A stretch of 64,000 bases of DNA from positions 1-64,000 of the forward strand of contig JNEN01000793.1 of assembly GCA_000697355.1 (NCBI GenBank), read 5' to 3'. The notes beneath the pieces were generated by a model. That model made no database searches and had not been told where the DNA came from. It saw nothing but the letters and a program-made list of their open reading frames with translations. Both the position numbers and the translations under genes were made by a program. Shown piece by piece: positions 1 to 11,619 of this stretch (position 1 is the first letter of the stretch; each line of letters opens with the position of its first letter). The DNA is from Syncephalastrum monosporum B8922. Its lineage: Eukaryota > Mucoromycota > Mucoromycetes > Mucorales > Syncephalastraceae.

Positions 1-216
1 TTTCTTCATCACGACATCACCCATACACAATCTTTTTAATTTATTCCGTCTGTATACTAATATAGCTCAATACAAACAACAGTACGTTATGTCTCACACG
101 TACCCAATTTATCTTCTCTCCTCCAATGCCCATCCCCTCTATGAAGCCGAAGATAATAATAAAAAAGTTTGCTCCCATGTACACGTAAACAAACGCAACA
201 TATGAGTTTATTTTTA

Positions 217-2153
217 CTACTGGGAAAGAAGGTCGAGACCATAGCCGAAATCGAGCACCATGATACGCTTATCTTGACCGCCACTATTGGGGAAAAGACA
301 AGAGTTCCATCAGATATCACCGTCAAGCTTGTGAGGATCTCAGACGGCTTACCTGATTATCTGGGTGCGTGTCATGGCAACGTTGAAAATCCAGCTCTCG
401 TGGCTATTTTGGAAACTCAAGATGCACTTGTCTGCCCGACGATCCCAAACGCGGAGCGTCCTGTCATAGCTTCCCGTTACAACCGTATCCTAATCAAATG
501 AAAAAATAATAGAGAGAAAAAAAAACGTGAATGGGGGAGTCCTCTCATGCTTTAGTCTCTTTTTTCTTTCTTATCGGTTACCTCATGGCAGTCGACGGTC
601 CGAATGAGATCGGTGTGGCCCGGCAGCGTCGCAACGCAGGCGCCGGTGTGGATATTCCACACCTTGAGCTGGGTATCTTGGCCGCCACTGTAGATATAGT
701 CACCGTCCCAACGTGCGCAGGCCAGGCCGCGCGCATGACCTACGAAAACACGCAGGCACTCGCCGTTGATGACGTTCCAGAGCCGGAGCGTGCCGTCGCC
801 CGAGGCTGACAGCACACGCGGGTCCTCGCTGTCTCCCTCGACGGATTGGAGTGCGTTAACGGGACCGGCGTGACCTTGCAGTCGCTGCACTTCCTTGCCA
901 GAGACAATGTCCCATACACGTACGGTTGCGTCGCGCGACGCACTCACAATGCGGCGTTGTACGATGCTGACGTCCAACACACCGCCGCCGTGACCGACCA
1001 GCCGTTTCTGCGGCTCGAGCATCTCGTTCCAAATAACACAGGTACCGTCCGAAGAGCCTGAGACAAGAAGCCATGGGTATGCATGCGTGGTGGGTATGGT
1101 ATCATTTGAGGTAGTGGTAAGAGTGGTATGAGGCGTATGAGGATGGGCGATGCGCAAGCAAAGCACGCTGCCCTGGTGATACTTGTGGGTAGAAAGACAG
1201 CGCATGGTGGGGAGGTGCCAGACTTTGATGGTCCGATCGCGGCTGCCGCTGTAAAGCCGGTCACCCTGGCGCACAATGCAATACACACTATCGCCGTGGC
1301 CGTCCAGATAGCTCACATGGGCTCGGCCCAGGCGCCATCGTTGGCGCAAGATATGGTGGTTCTGGTATAGTCTCTGGTATCCGATGGGGGTCTTATGTTG
1401 AATTGGAGGTCGGTAGATAAAATGGGATTGAAACAGGTGCCGCCAGAGACCGTCGTTACCATGCGCGCAAATGATGCTGTAGAGGTGTTTACAGGTGCGC
1501 GCGAGCTCGAGAATAGGACAGCAATCGAGGCAGAGCACAATCTGCTGCACGAGTTCAGGGGGGAGGGCGAGCAAAGGTGTAATGGGAGATCGACCGCCGT
1601 AGTACAAGCTTTGCTGTTGTTCCTGTTGCTGGCGGCGCCGTCGTTTTGTTCCGGCTGGCATCGAATGAAGTTTAGTAACGAGTGTAAGGGACCTAAGATG
1701 CTTGGTGCCGGCAGTGGCCGCAGTAGCAGATGAAGCAGCAGAGGAGTGAGTATGTGAAGGAGGGGAATGGGCGGAAGAAGGGGAAGAAGAAGAAGAAGAA
1801 GAGGCTGACGCAGAGGCGAGTGAGGTTATGGTGGTGTTCGTCGTATTGGAGGGAGGGTGGATGCACTTTGTGACAGCCGTGCCGTCTTTCTGCGGAACTA
1901 TTCTTATGCACGTCGTTTCGGAAGAATATATTTGACTGCCGCTTCCAGCGTGATAGCGCCCATGCGAGGTTTTGCTAAACAAGTAGGCAAAGACCTTGGC
2001 GGGTGTCGTATAAATGAAAGCCATGCAAGAGACAACAATGAATGTAAAAAAGAGGTGTTTGTGGTTGATGAGGAATGGGGTAAGTGGAAAGAAGAAGTAG
2101 CGAGAAAAAGTTCCGTGCCATCTGTATGCGACTCTCACCTTTTTCCTTTCCAC
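217..2153 (-). CDS. F-box/WD40-repeat protein (SCF substrate receptor)
   Basis: Exons on the minus strand are 2153-582, 489-353 and 283-217; all splice sites are GT...AG and the frame closes at a TAG, giving about 591 residues. A Ser/Thr/Ala-rich low-complexity N-terminus is followed by an F-box at about residues 194-240 (core LPPELVQQIV...ELARTCKHLY) and seven WD40 blades from about residue 275 to the end, each with GH and a closing WD-like dipeptide. The last two blades lie on the two small 3' exons. This is the Cdc4/Met30/Fbw7 layout: the F-box should bind Skp1 in an SCF ubiquitin ligase and the propeller should bind phosphorylated substrates. The substrate cannot be read from sequence. 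The start is uncertain: an in-frame ATG at 2024 would remove a hydrophobic N-terminal stretch that looks more like translated leader than protein. Confidence 0.88.
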
Positions 2154-2975
2154 GCTGTCTCGACTAGTTAATCAACCTGGACTCGGTCAGCATCAGGCAC
2201 CGTAGCCATCCAGACCAATCGGACCAATGCAGAAGAAAAAGAGAGCCAGAAAGAATCACTTGCTACTGGCTAATATTTCCGATACATTCTCTTTGTCTTC
2301 ATTTTATCATGACCAAATAAAAACATTGATTGACAGCTCTCCCAAATCCTGCGCTCTGCGAAAATGCAGGCAAGCGCTCAGCAAAAAAAAAAAAAAAAAA
2401 TGTCGGACCCAAAAAAAGTTTTTTTTTCGTACACAAAAGCCGCCCGCGCTCGAGCGAAATGGAGCTTTTGTTTCTTTTCGCTACCACATTTTTACTCTAT
2501 ATTCCTACAAGGTAAATACCGTACGATGCAGTATGGGGACGGGAGAGTAGATATCGCTTCCAGGATGAGTTCTAGCTGGCACCAGTCATAATCTTTTTGA
2601 TGACATATAAACGCCGGATGCTCATTATACGCAGAGTGTCCCTGAAGAAGCGATAAAGAGAGAACGCGTGTGGGATTCGTGATAAATGATCTCGTGATAT
2701 TGACCCGTTCTTCTTTATGTTTAGGTAAAAGTACAATCCGGCCGTAATGCTTTACTGGTCTCTTTACATGGATGATAGAAAATAAACAAAAAAAAACTTT
2801 CTTTCTTTGAATGAACCATGTGCGTCGTGTATTGTGATAAAGTGTGGTGTTTGTATAAAAAAACGGTTGCAAATGTGGAATGTGATGGGAGTGGGTGAGT
2901 GAGTGGATGGATGTGTGTGTTGTGTGTGCGTGTGTGTGTGTATAATGTACAGCTTTTCTTCCTTGTTTCTGACGT
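2154..2975. other. Intergenic region between two minus-strand WD40 genes
   Basis: This holds the 5' flank of the F-box/WD40 gene and the 3' flank of the WDR20-like gene. I see only low-complexity sequence: an A-run near 2383-2400, T-runs, and a TG-rich stretch near 2915-2942. The short ORFs here have no coding look. Confidence 0.6.
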
Positions 2976-5052
2976 TTATCCCAGCGGACGGCCCCATGTC
3001 CGTATCCTGCCTCTACGATCAGTTGTGACGATGCTGTCTTTGCGAAAAGATACATCAGAGCAGGGGTCGGCGTGCACGGATTGAACCATGATGGGTTGTA
3101 AATAGGGCACCTGGTTTTTGTTCAGAATGGGATGAACCGTTGCTATAGATACATGGCTCGTGTCCTTGTAGTCTGTGGCATCTTCGTCAAGGAGGACAGT
3201 GTTGGGTGCAGAGCCGTTGTTAAATAAGCCAGTGGGCCGCGACGACCGTCTTCTAAAGCGACTAAAGGTGGAGGTGGGCGTGTTGGTCGAGGCCTGCCGC
3301 TTCAGCACAGCTGAGGGGGGCTGGACCGGTGTATGCCGTTGCGAAGGTGGCTGATAATGATGTTCGATCTTTCGAAAGCCTTTGGGGGACTGGGGTGGTG
3401 AATAGACATGGTTTCTTGGGCTCTGAGGAGACGAGACACCGTGCGATTTCTAGAATTTAGACAGAATGAGCATGTGTAAGCGGGATCCGACATAGATCAA
3501 CTTCGACTTACGTGCTTCGGACGATGGAGCGTGCTGTACGAGAAGTCCCACAAGATCAACTTGCAATCTTCACCAACACTACCAAATCGATATACTTTGC
3601 CATCGCACCGCCAGGGGTCGAAGGCAACGGCAGTGACCCAGGACTTGTGGCCTTGGCATCGTGCGACAATTTTTTGCTCCGGAAATGCCCAAATGGTCAC
3701 CAGATCGTCCTCGCCACCCGTCTAATAAACGTATCAGTAAAGCGCACAAATGTACCCCCCCCCTCCCGCTTTGGACTTACCAAGAGATAGTGCCCATCAG
3801 GGCTCCATGCGATGCATCGAAACCGGCCATAGTACCCACCAAATATATCGGTCAACCTAGCGCCTAGCATAAGCACGTATTTCCTAAATGAACTGCATCC
3901 ATTTACCTCTCCTTGTTGAAGTCAACTATCCGGAGTGACTTGTCAGCGCCAACGATGGCCACATGGGATCCATCGGGTGAAAACACAATATCTGACCTCC
4001 ACACGTCAGCTGCCTTTTCTTCCGTAGCAAGTCACCTCTTACCTGAGATACTGGTTTGGCTCACGCGCCAATGGGAGACAGGGTTGTACTTTGGGCTCTT
4101 AGTTGGTTTGGATGCCTCGAACCTAAACATAGCATGTGAGGCACGTTGCAAACCAGTTGGATGTAATGCTTACTGTTCGTAAGACCAGGGCGTGGTGGGA
4201 GAAAGGACGAAGGACTGGTCATCACGGTCTTTGTCCATGACGAGAATGACGCCGTCACTGAATGCGACCAAGAATAGATCCTCAGAGCCCGGCACCCATC
4301 GGACGACGGTCGCCGCCGAATTGTTGAGGGCACCCTAGACACGACATGGAATATGAAACACGTCAGACCAGCCTTCACTTCACAAACACATACAGGACTT
4401 ACATCCTTATTGAGGCGCACGTATTTCTGGCTGATCGGGTCATACCACATGAGGTCACCGGAAGAGAAGCCGATGATCACGTCTATATGTTCGGCGGAGC
4501 GAGTCAAGATATTTACATCGTGGCAAGTCGGATAGGCGCGCGTAAAGACGATTCTACTGAGGGGTTCCTGTATAGCATTATGTATATATATATATATAAG
4601 ATCAGCCATAAAGACGCATATATTCATGTCAAACTCACCTTAATCTTTTGATGCGCGTCCATCCAGATAAAGCTAAGACCCATGTTGAAAAACATGTAAG
4701 TGTCCTCGATGGTGCGCGAGGCCAGGATCTTTGGCAGATGGTCATGGATGAGGATGCGCAAAACAAAGCTCGACTTGGTCTTGGCGAGGTTGTTTTTCGG
4801 TTTTCTCGGGTGGTTGTGACGCAGGCTGTTGCGGCTGAACAGGGAGGAGAGAGAGCCGACGGAGCTAGAGCCGCCTGCGGAGGAGGGGACGTCCTCGCGG
4901 ACGCTTTCGACAGAGAGGCCTGGGTTGGGCAGAGGATCGTGCGAGAGCGAGGTGTTGATGTGCGGGGTGGAAGAGGTCGGAGTCAAGCTGCCGGAATAAC
5001 CCTGGGGGGAGACGAGCTGGTGATTAGGATTGCTACTGCTACTGCTACTGTT

Positions 5053-5088
<36 letters not shown>

Positions 5089-5760
5089 GCTATTGCTATG
5101 GTTGGGGTGCGTCGTGATGGGCGTAGCTCTGAGGGTCATGGGTAAACTTCGCTCGGCACTGGAGGAGGAGGACGAAGCGCCGATGGAGCGAGACGCCGTG
5201 GTGGTATGCGTATGGCCTAAACCGTGACTGTGCGGGTGCTGGTGCTGGTGATGGCGCGCAGAGGCATTGGGGATAGGCAACGCGGCCGACTTGGAGCCGT
5301 ACGGATTCCCAAAATAAATGCCTCCCTGACTGCTCTCGTCCTCCGACGAATCGGCGTGGCTGTTCTCCTGCTCTTGGACGGTGCTGAGCGCAAAGGCATG
5401 CTCGGACATGGACGAAGTCGTCGAGGATGTCTTGGTGGTGGTGATGCCCAGCGTCGTGCTGCTAGGGTGGGAGTGGGGTGCGGTGCTGTGAGAAGCGGTG
5501 GCGTCGACGAGGACGGTATGAGTGCCTTGCGTGAACTGCGGGTGAATCGTCGTAATGTGAGTCTCGTGCAGGAGCGGGTAGACTCCATCAGGCGTGTGGA
5601 GCTCATTGCAGTGGAAGTCTTTGTTGGTGGGTGGCGGTGGTTGCAAAAGCTTCGAACCCGTCGAAGGCGACGACACTGCAGTCGAACTTGTGCTGGCAGA
5701 CCGGCTCGCAAGAGGAGTGACAACCAAGCTCTGGGTCATTGCAGGAGTGGTAAAAGACAC
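2976..5760 (-). CDS. WDR20/CreC-type WD40 protein (deubiquitinase activator)
   Basis: Eight exons on minus: 5760-4639, 4567-4403, 4334-4174, 4122-4043, 3991-3907, 3856-3781, 3721-3512 and 3449-2976, in frame for 790 residues. The N-terminal third is low-complexity (Ser, His and a poly-Asn run). The core begins with [13 protein letters not shown], then a propeller with [18 protein letters not shown] and [10 protein letters not shown]. The C-terminus ends in the family's last blade (VPYLQPIMV...[10 protein letters not shown]). These segments match Aspergillus CreC, fission yeast Wdr20 and human WDR20, which bind and activate USP12/46-type deubiquitinases; CreC acts with CreB in carbon catabolite repression. 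No CreB-like gene lies in the window. Assignment to the family is firm; the role in carbon repression is inferred from ascomycetes. Confidence 0.88.
5051..5090. repeat. AAC/GTT trinucleotide repeat coding poly-Asn
   Basis: A pure GTT run on plus (AAC on the coding strand) encodes the poly-Asn tract in the low-complexity N-terminus of the WDR20-like protein. It is likely length-polymorphic. Confidence 0.9.
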
Positions 5761-7955
5761 ATGGTTTTAGCATCCCAACTTGTTAACAAACCTAAACCAA
5801 AACCACCCCACAGCTCCACCCCCCGGAATCTCCCTGATTCCCGCTACAATATGACACTCTTTCTAGCGCCAACTCCCTTTCAGCGAACGAACGACAACGT
5901 ACCGATTGCAAATAACCATCCATTTGTTAATTAAAACGACAACAACCGTACTGTGATGCCGAATCACATACACGAGATGCACTTGGAGGAAAACAAAAGA
6001 TCAGGAGGAAGGGAAGCCTTTGCTTGGCACCGCACGAATTCCCGAAAATTGCGACGTACCCGCGGTCAATCGGTGCACAGTATCTGTCTGGGTCGTAATA
6101 AATAATTGCCTCGCCTCATGGTAATGCAGTAGCTTCTGTGCCACCCTCCCCAATGCGTGCCATTGCCCCATATAATATCTTTATGTACATAGCTATATCC
6201 AGACTCTTGCGCTAACTAGACCATGTCTCCTTCTTTAGAGCTTTCTTCTGTATCTATCACATAAGATACACGTCATCCAGGAAGAAGAAGGAATCGTGCC
6301 CCTCAATATGTCACACGGGTCAATCTTTCGACTCCAAACCATTCGACTCCGAGCTTTGGTGTATACGCTAGTAGATTGTTTCTCATGGCTTCCATATCAA
6401 GCTTATATCCCGTCTCCCTTACTCTTATCCGTCTCACATTTCAGCATCCTCCCCGAGGAAGCCATTATAGGCTGCGGTCGAAGCCCCAAAGTACGGATTG
6501 CACTCGCTCCATTTATTCTCATATGGTAATTGTCGGCTTCCATGGTAACAGGATTAAAAGATTATCCGCTCCCATTTAAAATTATGAGAGGGACAGGACC
6601 CCCCGCCCGAAATATGGAAACGTGGCTCAGTTCGTAAAAGCAAAAGCATATAAATATGTATTTACACATAAAACTTACATTGCAGTGTCGTGCGACATGA
6701 TGTAACAGCAATGGCAGAAGCAGTCTCGGGCACGTATGAGCACGGTCCATGTGAGCATAATTCTCAACTCCGTGCATATAGAACCAAGGGGAATGGGGAC
6801 CTGTATGCAGTCAATGACCCGCCCCATATCACATCTGTAGTGCTCGCTTCTTTTTCGGTGGTGAAAGCAGAGTGTCACATCCTCATTTCAAATACCACAT
6901 ATCAGCACAGCATCCATCTCAGTTTTTTTTCTCAGCCATCTGCGGGAAGGCGGTTCTTTAGCACACGGATTGGTTGAGTCTGCTGCGGGGAAAATTGGAA
7001 GAACGTTATCATACAAGTAAACAGAGCGACCCGCTATATCATTTATGCCAATTTATCATACTCCTGCTTTTTACTCTTTATATATAAAGGTGCTCACACA
7101 CGCGACGCTGGAAATGCAAGTTCTACATGTATTCTGTCGCCTGCACACTAATTATGGTGGGCTAGCTCGTGCGGATTCAATATGAGACTTCTTCTATGCA
7201 CAATATATTCTCCTCCCTTAAAGGCTTTCGCACTTGGTGATTGGCATAATATCCTCCTTCAGGTTTATCCTAATGAAAATGCTAGGGTCTCGTTGTTATC
7301 AATGCGAGTAGAAGAAAGGCCTTTGTGTAACGTTCTCATCTACAGCATCGTTTCCCATGCCTCATATTTATTTGGTAAGACGCCGACTTAACACACCCAC
7401 ACGATATTCATCCAGTGCACCCATTGAAAACCCTATTGCGCATCCTCCACCTTAAACTGTCATCTTAATCAGACCCCAAAGAGAAAAGAAGATGACTGCA
7501 CCGCAGCTATCTGAATTCGCTCGCATAAAACAAAGTAAAGCATGCTAGTAAAAACCCCATCCAACCTTTCCGATCCATACATTTGCGACACCACACGTCT
7601 ATGCACGCATACTGTCCTATACACTATACAGTACAGTATATCCAAACCGCTTCTCTTTTTCTTTTTCGTAGCAAAGAGGTTGCTCAACGGATTCATTTCG
7701 ACAAGAGGGCAAACGTATGGAAGTGAACCGGTGGAGGAGCTCGAAGCAGGCATGACGACGGTGTTGGTGTATGTATATTACAGTGACACTTTGTGAGGAT
7801 ACCGTAGACGATGAAGTTCTATTGTATCTATACGTGAAGCGAAGACATTAGTTTTTCCGTTTGTCAGCGTATTGCCATATGGGGACGTCTTGGAGGTCAC
7901 TTTTCAGTCTGTGTAAAAATCAGGCACCACCGCTTTTCTCCACTTCGCACTTGTC
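5761..7955. other. Long intergenic region (2.2 kb)
   Basis: This lies between the divergent WDR20-like gene and the hydrolase-phosphatase gene. It is AT-rich with only short ORFs lacking recognisable domains, and I found no tRNA-like or repeat structure. It may hold long leaders, promoters or a non-coding transcript, but nothing specific can be supported. Confidence 0.5.
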
Positions 7956-10215
7956 ATGACCACAGTTTCTATTAAAAACGACCAAGGCGAGATCATTGTC
8001 GGTTTGCTGGAAAAGCGACAAGAGATTGACCCCAACCGCCAGCGCCCTCGCCTTGTCCTAATTGCCCACGGCGTACTAGGCAAGCACTCTCTTTGACAAT
8101 GACATGCATGTGAACTGAACGTCGGGCAGGTCACAAGAACTACCTCTTTCAGCGCCTCTTGGCCGAGAAGCTCCCCTACTCGAGCTTTCGTTTTGATTTC
8201 CGGGGCAATGGCGAAAGCACAGGTCAACCTGGCTACGCCAACATGGCTGTACGTGGTCTTTTATCTTGAGTTACGCCCAGTGACGATCACGCCTCTCACA
8301 ACGTCGGCATAGGAAGACACAGAGGATCTCCACACGATCGCTCGCTATTTCGAGAAGGAAGGGTACGAGATCTGGGCCATTGTGGGTCATTCGCGTGGTA
8401 AGTAAAAATGATAAAGGGGTGGATAAGGAGACGCACAAAAAAGCTGTTGCTGAATGGGCTGTTGCCGTCCTTCCCAGGATCGGTCGCCGGATTTAAATAT
8501 GCCACGACGTGCGAGAAACCCTTGGCCCACTTTGTCAACGTCTCGGGTCGTTACCAGATGAACGATAACCAGATCTACAAGAACCGCCCCGAAATTGGTG
8601 AGGCGCTCGACCGCCAGGGCTACTTTGACTGGAAAGTGAGACAGCGCGACCGCTACGTGACCATCAAGGTGACTCGTAAGGAGGTCGAAAAGTTCATTAC
8701 CTGGGACAATTCGCATGGTATGAGAGAAGCCTCGATCGATACCTGTTCTCATCTTTCTCTGTCTTTCGCTATTCTTCCCCAGTCGCTCGCATGCCGAAGT
8801 CTACTTGCGTGCTTACCTGTCACGGGATCAATGACCAAATCGTGCCTGTGTACAACGCCGCCATGTTTGCCAACGCAATCTCAAATCATACACTGCGACT
8901 GATACCCGAGGCGGACCACAACTTTATTGGAATGTACGAAGTGATCGTTCAGGTCATCCTTGACTACTTTGCTACCCACGAAGAGAATGCCTTTGAAAAA
9001 GGTAAGTGTTGACACAACGGGCCTACGACATGAACTCACCCGTGCCTCCGCCTCTAGCAAGAGCCATGGGCCAACATGTCAGTATGGTCACCCCGCGCTG
9101 GATCGATGTCGAAGGCGTCAAGAACTTTCGCGATATTGGTGGTTGGCCCTTGAAGGATGGAAGTGGTTACATCCGTGAGCGAACCGTCTTTCGATGCGGG
9201 CAGTAAGTCATAAAGACAAGGAAGAAAACAAGGATCAGAGTGTTAAATTACACGGGTATAGTCTGGTGGGCGTCACGCCAAAGGGCATCAGCGTCCTGCG
9301 CCAGCTGAACGTCAAGGCTGTGTTCGACTTCCGGTCCGATCCTGAGATAGAGCGACAGGGCGTCATGCCGTAAGTGCATTACAAAAAAGGAAGCAGCGTG
9401 GCATCACACGTGGACCTGACCCGTGCATTGATAGTGGTATCGAAGGCGTGAAGCGCTTCCCGTCAGCCATGTTCACCAAAGCGGACTACTCTCCTGCGGC
9501 GCTTGCATCACGATGGCAGGGCTACTTTGAGGGCCCTGCGGGATTCCCCAAAGGTACGTCCTCCAATGAACAGGATGTTCTACTTTGCTCATAAGAGATC
9601 ATCTAGTTTACATGATCATATTGGAGAAGGCCACCCAGCAGTTTAGCAAGATTTTCCATTACATGATCGAAAATCAGTCACGCCAGTCGACTTCCTCGTT
9701 GATTATTCACTGCACTGCAGGAAAGGATCGTACGGGTGTTTTCATCATGCTGCTTCTCGGTCTGTGTGGTGTCGATGACGCGATCATTGCTCGTGAATAC
9801 GCTCTGAGCAACTTGGGTTACTGGGGTACGTTAATGGGAAAAGAAGAGAGAGAAAGAGAACGAAGAGTGACGGTAATGATTGCTGATGACCCTTTTCTTG
9901 CAGAGAGTGAGACTGAACTGGAGAACAAGGCCAAATTACTTGGTGTCACCGTGGATGATATGCGCATGGTCATGTCTGCCCCGTAAGGATTTTCTTAATC
10001 TCTTGATGACGATCAGCTGAAAAACTCATTTGTATCATGACAGATACCAAGGCATGATGGAAACCATCCGTCAAACCAAAGAAAAATACGGCTCCATCGA
10101 AGGCTATGTGCGCAACGAGTGCGGTCTTACTGACGAACAAATCGGCGCCTTGCGCGACTTGCTCATTGTTCGCATCCCTTTCGAGGAGCGTCAATTATTT
10201 AGACACAAGATTTAA
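7956..10215 (+). CDS. Fusion protein: alpha/beta-hydrolase + tyrosine/serine phosphatase
   Basis: Eleven exons: 7956-8079, 8130-8248, 8313-8397, 8478-8717, 8783-9001, 9058-9202, 9262-9369, 9435-9553, 9607-9825, 9904-9982 and 10044-10215; 542 residues in frame. Residues 1-262 form a serine hydrolase: an AHG oxyanion region, nucleophile Ser108 in GHSRG, an Asp in HGINDQIVP and a His in ADHNF. Residues about 263-542 form a phosphatase of the Y_phosphatase3 (MptpB/LipA-like) type: NFRDIGGW, DFRSDPEIE and the P-loop HCTAGKDRTG with Cys422 and Arg428. The joining intron (9002-9057) has good GT...AG sites and keeps frame, so the two halves read as one protein. The first intron starts with GC (GCAAGC). 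Substrates are unknown; a lipid or phosphoinositide role is only a guess. Confidence 0.85.
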
Positions 10216-10398
10216 GCAACTCAATAGAAACCGTATACACTGTTTGTTTGAAATTGACTTGAGGACTGAAGCGACTGTTTCTGATCATATCACGCGGCAT
10301 GGAGTAAAAGAAAAACTTCCGTCCACACTTCTTGTATCTGATCACTTTTTTTTTTCCTTCCTCAATTTTTTTCCGTCAATTCTGTTCATATTCTATAC

Positions 10399-11619
10399 AT
10401 GGATCTATTCAACGTGAGCCTGGAGCGGACCCACCTGGCGCTCCGGCTTCCCGAGATTGTGGGGAATATTCTATCATTTCTCGTCGACCACCCAACCAGT
10501 ACGACGACCAAAGGCACACTTGCCAGCATCTATCCATGCTTGCTTGTGAACCGGCTCTGGAACGACTGTGCACTGCGAGTGATAATGCGGCACCCCGTCT
10601 TTGAGGACAATCGACACGATATTAATGCTTTCTTCAAGTTCGCAGACATGATTTGCAACGCGCCCGTGTCAGGTAACAATCCTGCCCTCTCGAGGAAGCC
10701 TTCCCTCGCAGCCACGCTGGCTGTCGCTACCCCACCACCACCCAGGAAATCCCCGTCCGAGCAGCCACGACCAACTGCATCAAGCCAGACAGACGACTAT
10801 CGATCAAATACAAGCGACTGGCCGCTGTTTCCAACTACTCGACGTACCGCACTCACCATGAACCATCAAGCACGGCTGCGTACAGCACGTCGCAGTCTAC
10901 GCTCGCTTTCGCTCCGAAAGATTAAAGAAAAGACGATCCTCGGGCCGCTCCAGATGCTCGGTCGCGAAGCGACGCACCTTGAAAAACTTGAGATCTATAT
11001 TTGCGATACCATCATGGACATCAACATCCTGCCCTTCGTCTCTCACGGACGGCTGACTGTGCTTACCTTGGCGGGATGCCACAACGTTACAGATGCCTTA
11101 ATTTTGCGCGTGGCCGAGCACTGCCGCGAGCTGGAGCACTTGGACCTGCGTGCGTGCGGTCAGGTGTCGGATACCTCCATTTCAGCTATCGCAAGGAATT
11201 GTCCGAGACTGCGTCATCTCAACGTGGGCCGTGTGCGCGACAGAGACCGCATCACGGGCCGCTCCATTGGCTTGATCGCGCGCTACACGGAGGTTGCAGT
11301 GCTTGGTTTGGCCGGCTGCGATATCGATGACGAATGCATGCTCCTCCTTGCCAAACATAGGAATGCAGGGCTTGAGCGTATCTCGGTCAATAACTGCTAC
11401 CGGCTTACCAACAAAGCCCTCCAGGCCCATGTGCGTCTCTGCCATAAACTTTGCGTCTTTGAACTCAAAGAATGCCACTATATCAATGATTGGGCATCGG
11501 TTGCAGAACTCGTTCGGAGGCGTGTCTTGCTGACGCTGTGCGAGCAGCAAAACCGTGCGTGCTCTGACTGGGCCAAAAAGAACGGTATGACCCTTAATGT
11601 CAAGCCTCCTCTCAAATAA
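10399..11619 (+). CDS. F-box/leucine-rich repeat protein (Amn1/Grr1-like)
   Basis: Intronless, 406 residues. Residues about 10-60 contain an F-box-like helix set (LRLPEIVGNILSFL...NRLWNDCAL). A Pro/Ser-rich linker follows (about 95-140). From about residue 160 there are cysteine-containing leucine-rich repeats, with cores such as LTLAGCHNVTD, LDLRACGQVSD and ISVNNCYRLTN. This fits an SCF substrate adaptor with a C-terminal LRR arc, closest in look to Amn1 and Grr1-type proteins. It begins 183 bp after the hydrolase-phosphatase gene on the same strand, with a T-rich stretch upstream. The substrate cannot be named. Confidence 0.82.
   Translation: MDLFNVSLERTHLALRLPEIVGNILSFLVDHPTSTTTKGTLASIYPCLLVNRLWNDCALRVIMRHPVFEDNRHDINAFFKFADMICNAPVSGNNPALSRKPSLAATLAVATPPPPRKSPSEQPRPTASSQTDDYRSNTSDWPLFPTTRRTALTMNHQARLRTARRSLRSLSLRKIKEKTILGPLQMLGREATHLEKLEIYICDTIMDINILPFVSHGRLTVLTLAGCHNVTDALILRVAEHCRELEHLDLRACGQVSDTSISAIARNCPRLRHLNVGRVRDRDRITGRSIGLIARYTEVAVLGLAGCDIDDECMLLLAKHRNAGLERISVNNCYRLTNKALQAHVRLCHKLCVFELKECHYINDWASVAELVRRRVLLTLCEQQNRACSDWAKKNGMTLNVKPPLK

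Noticed and set aside
552..943. Plus-strand and other-frame ORFs opposite the WD40 exons
   Set aside because: They are shadows of the F-box/WD40 coding strand, which carries the full propeller.
5761..7955. Several ORFs of 60-95 codons in the intergenic region
   Set aside because: No domain, no splice partners and no sustained coding bias; lengths are within chance for this composition.
11182..11550. 122-codon minus-strand ORF inside the F-box/LRR gene
   Set aside because: Antisense shadow; the plus-strand LRR reading explains the sequence.
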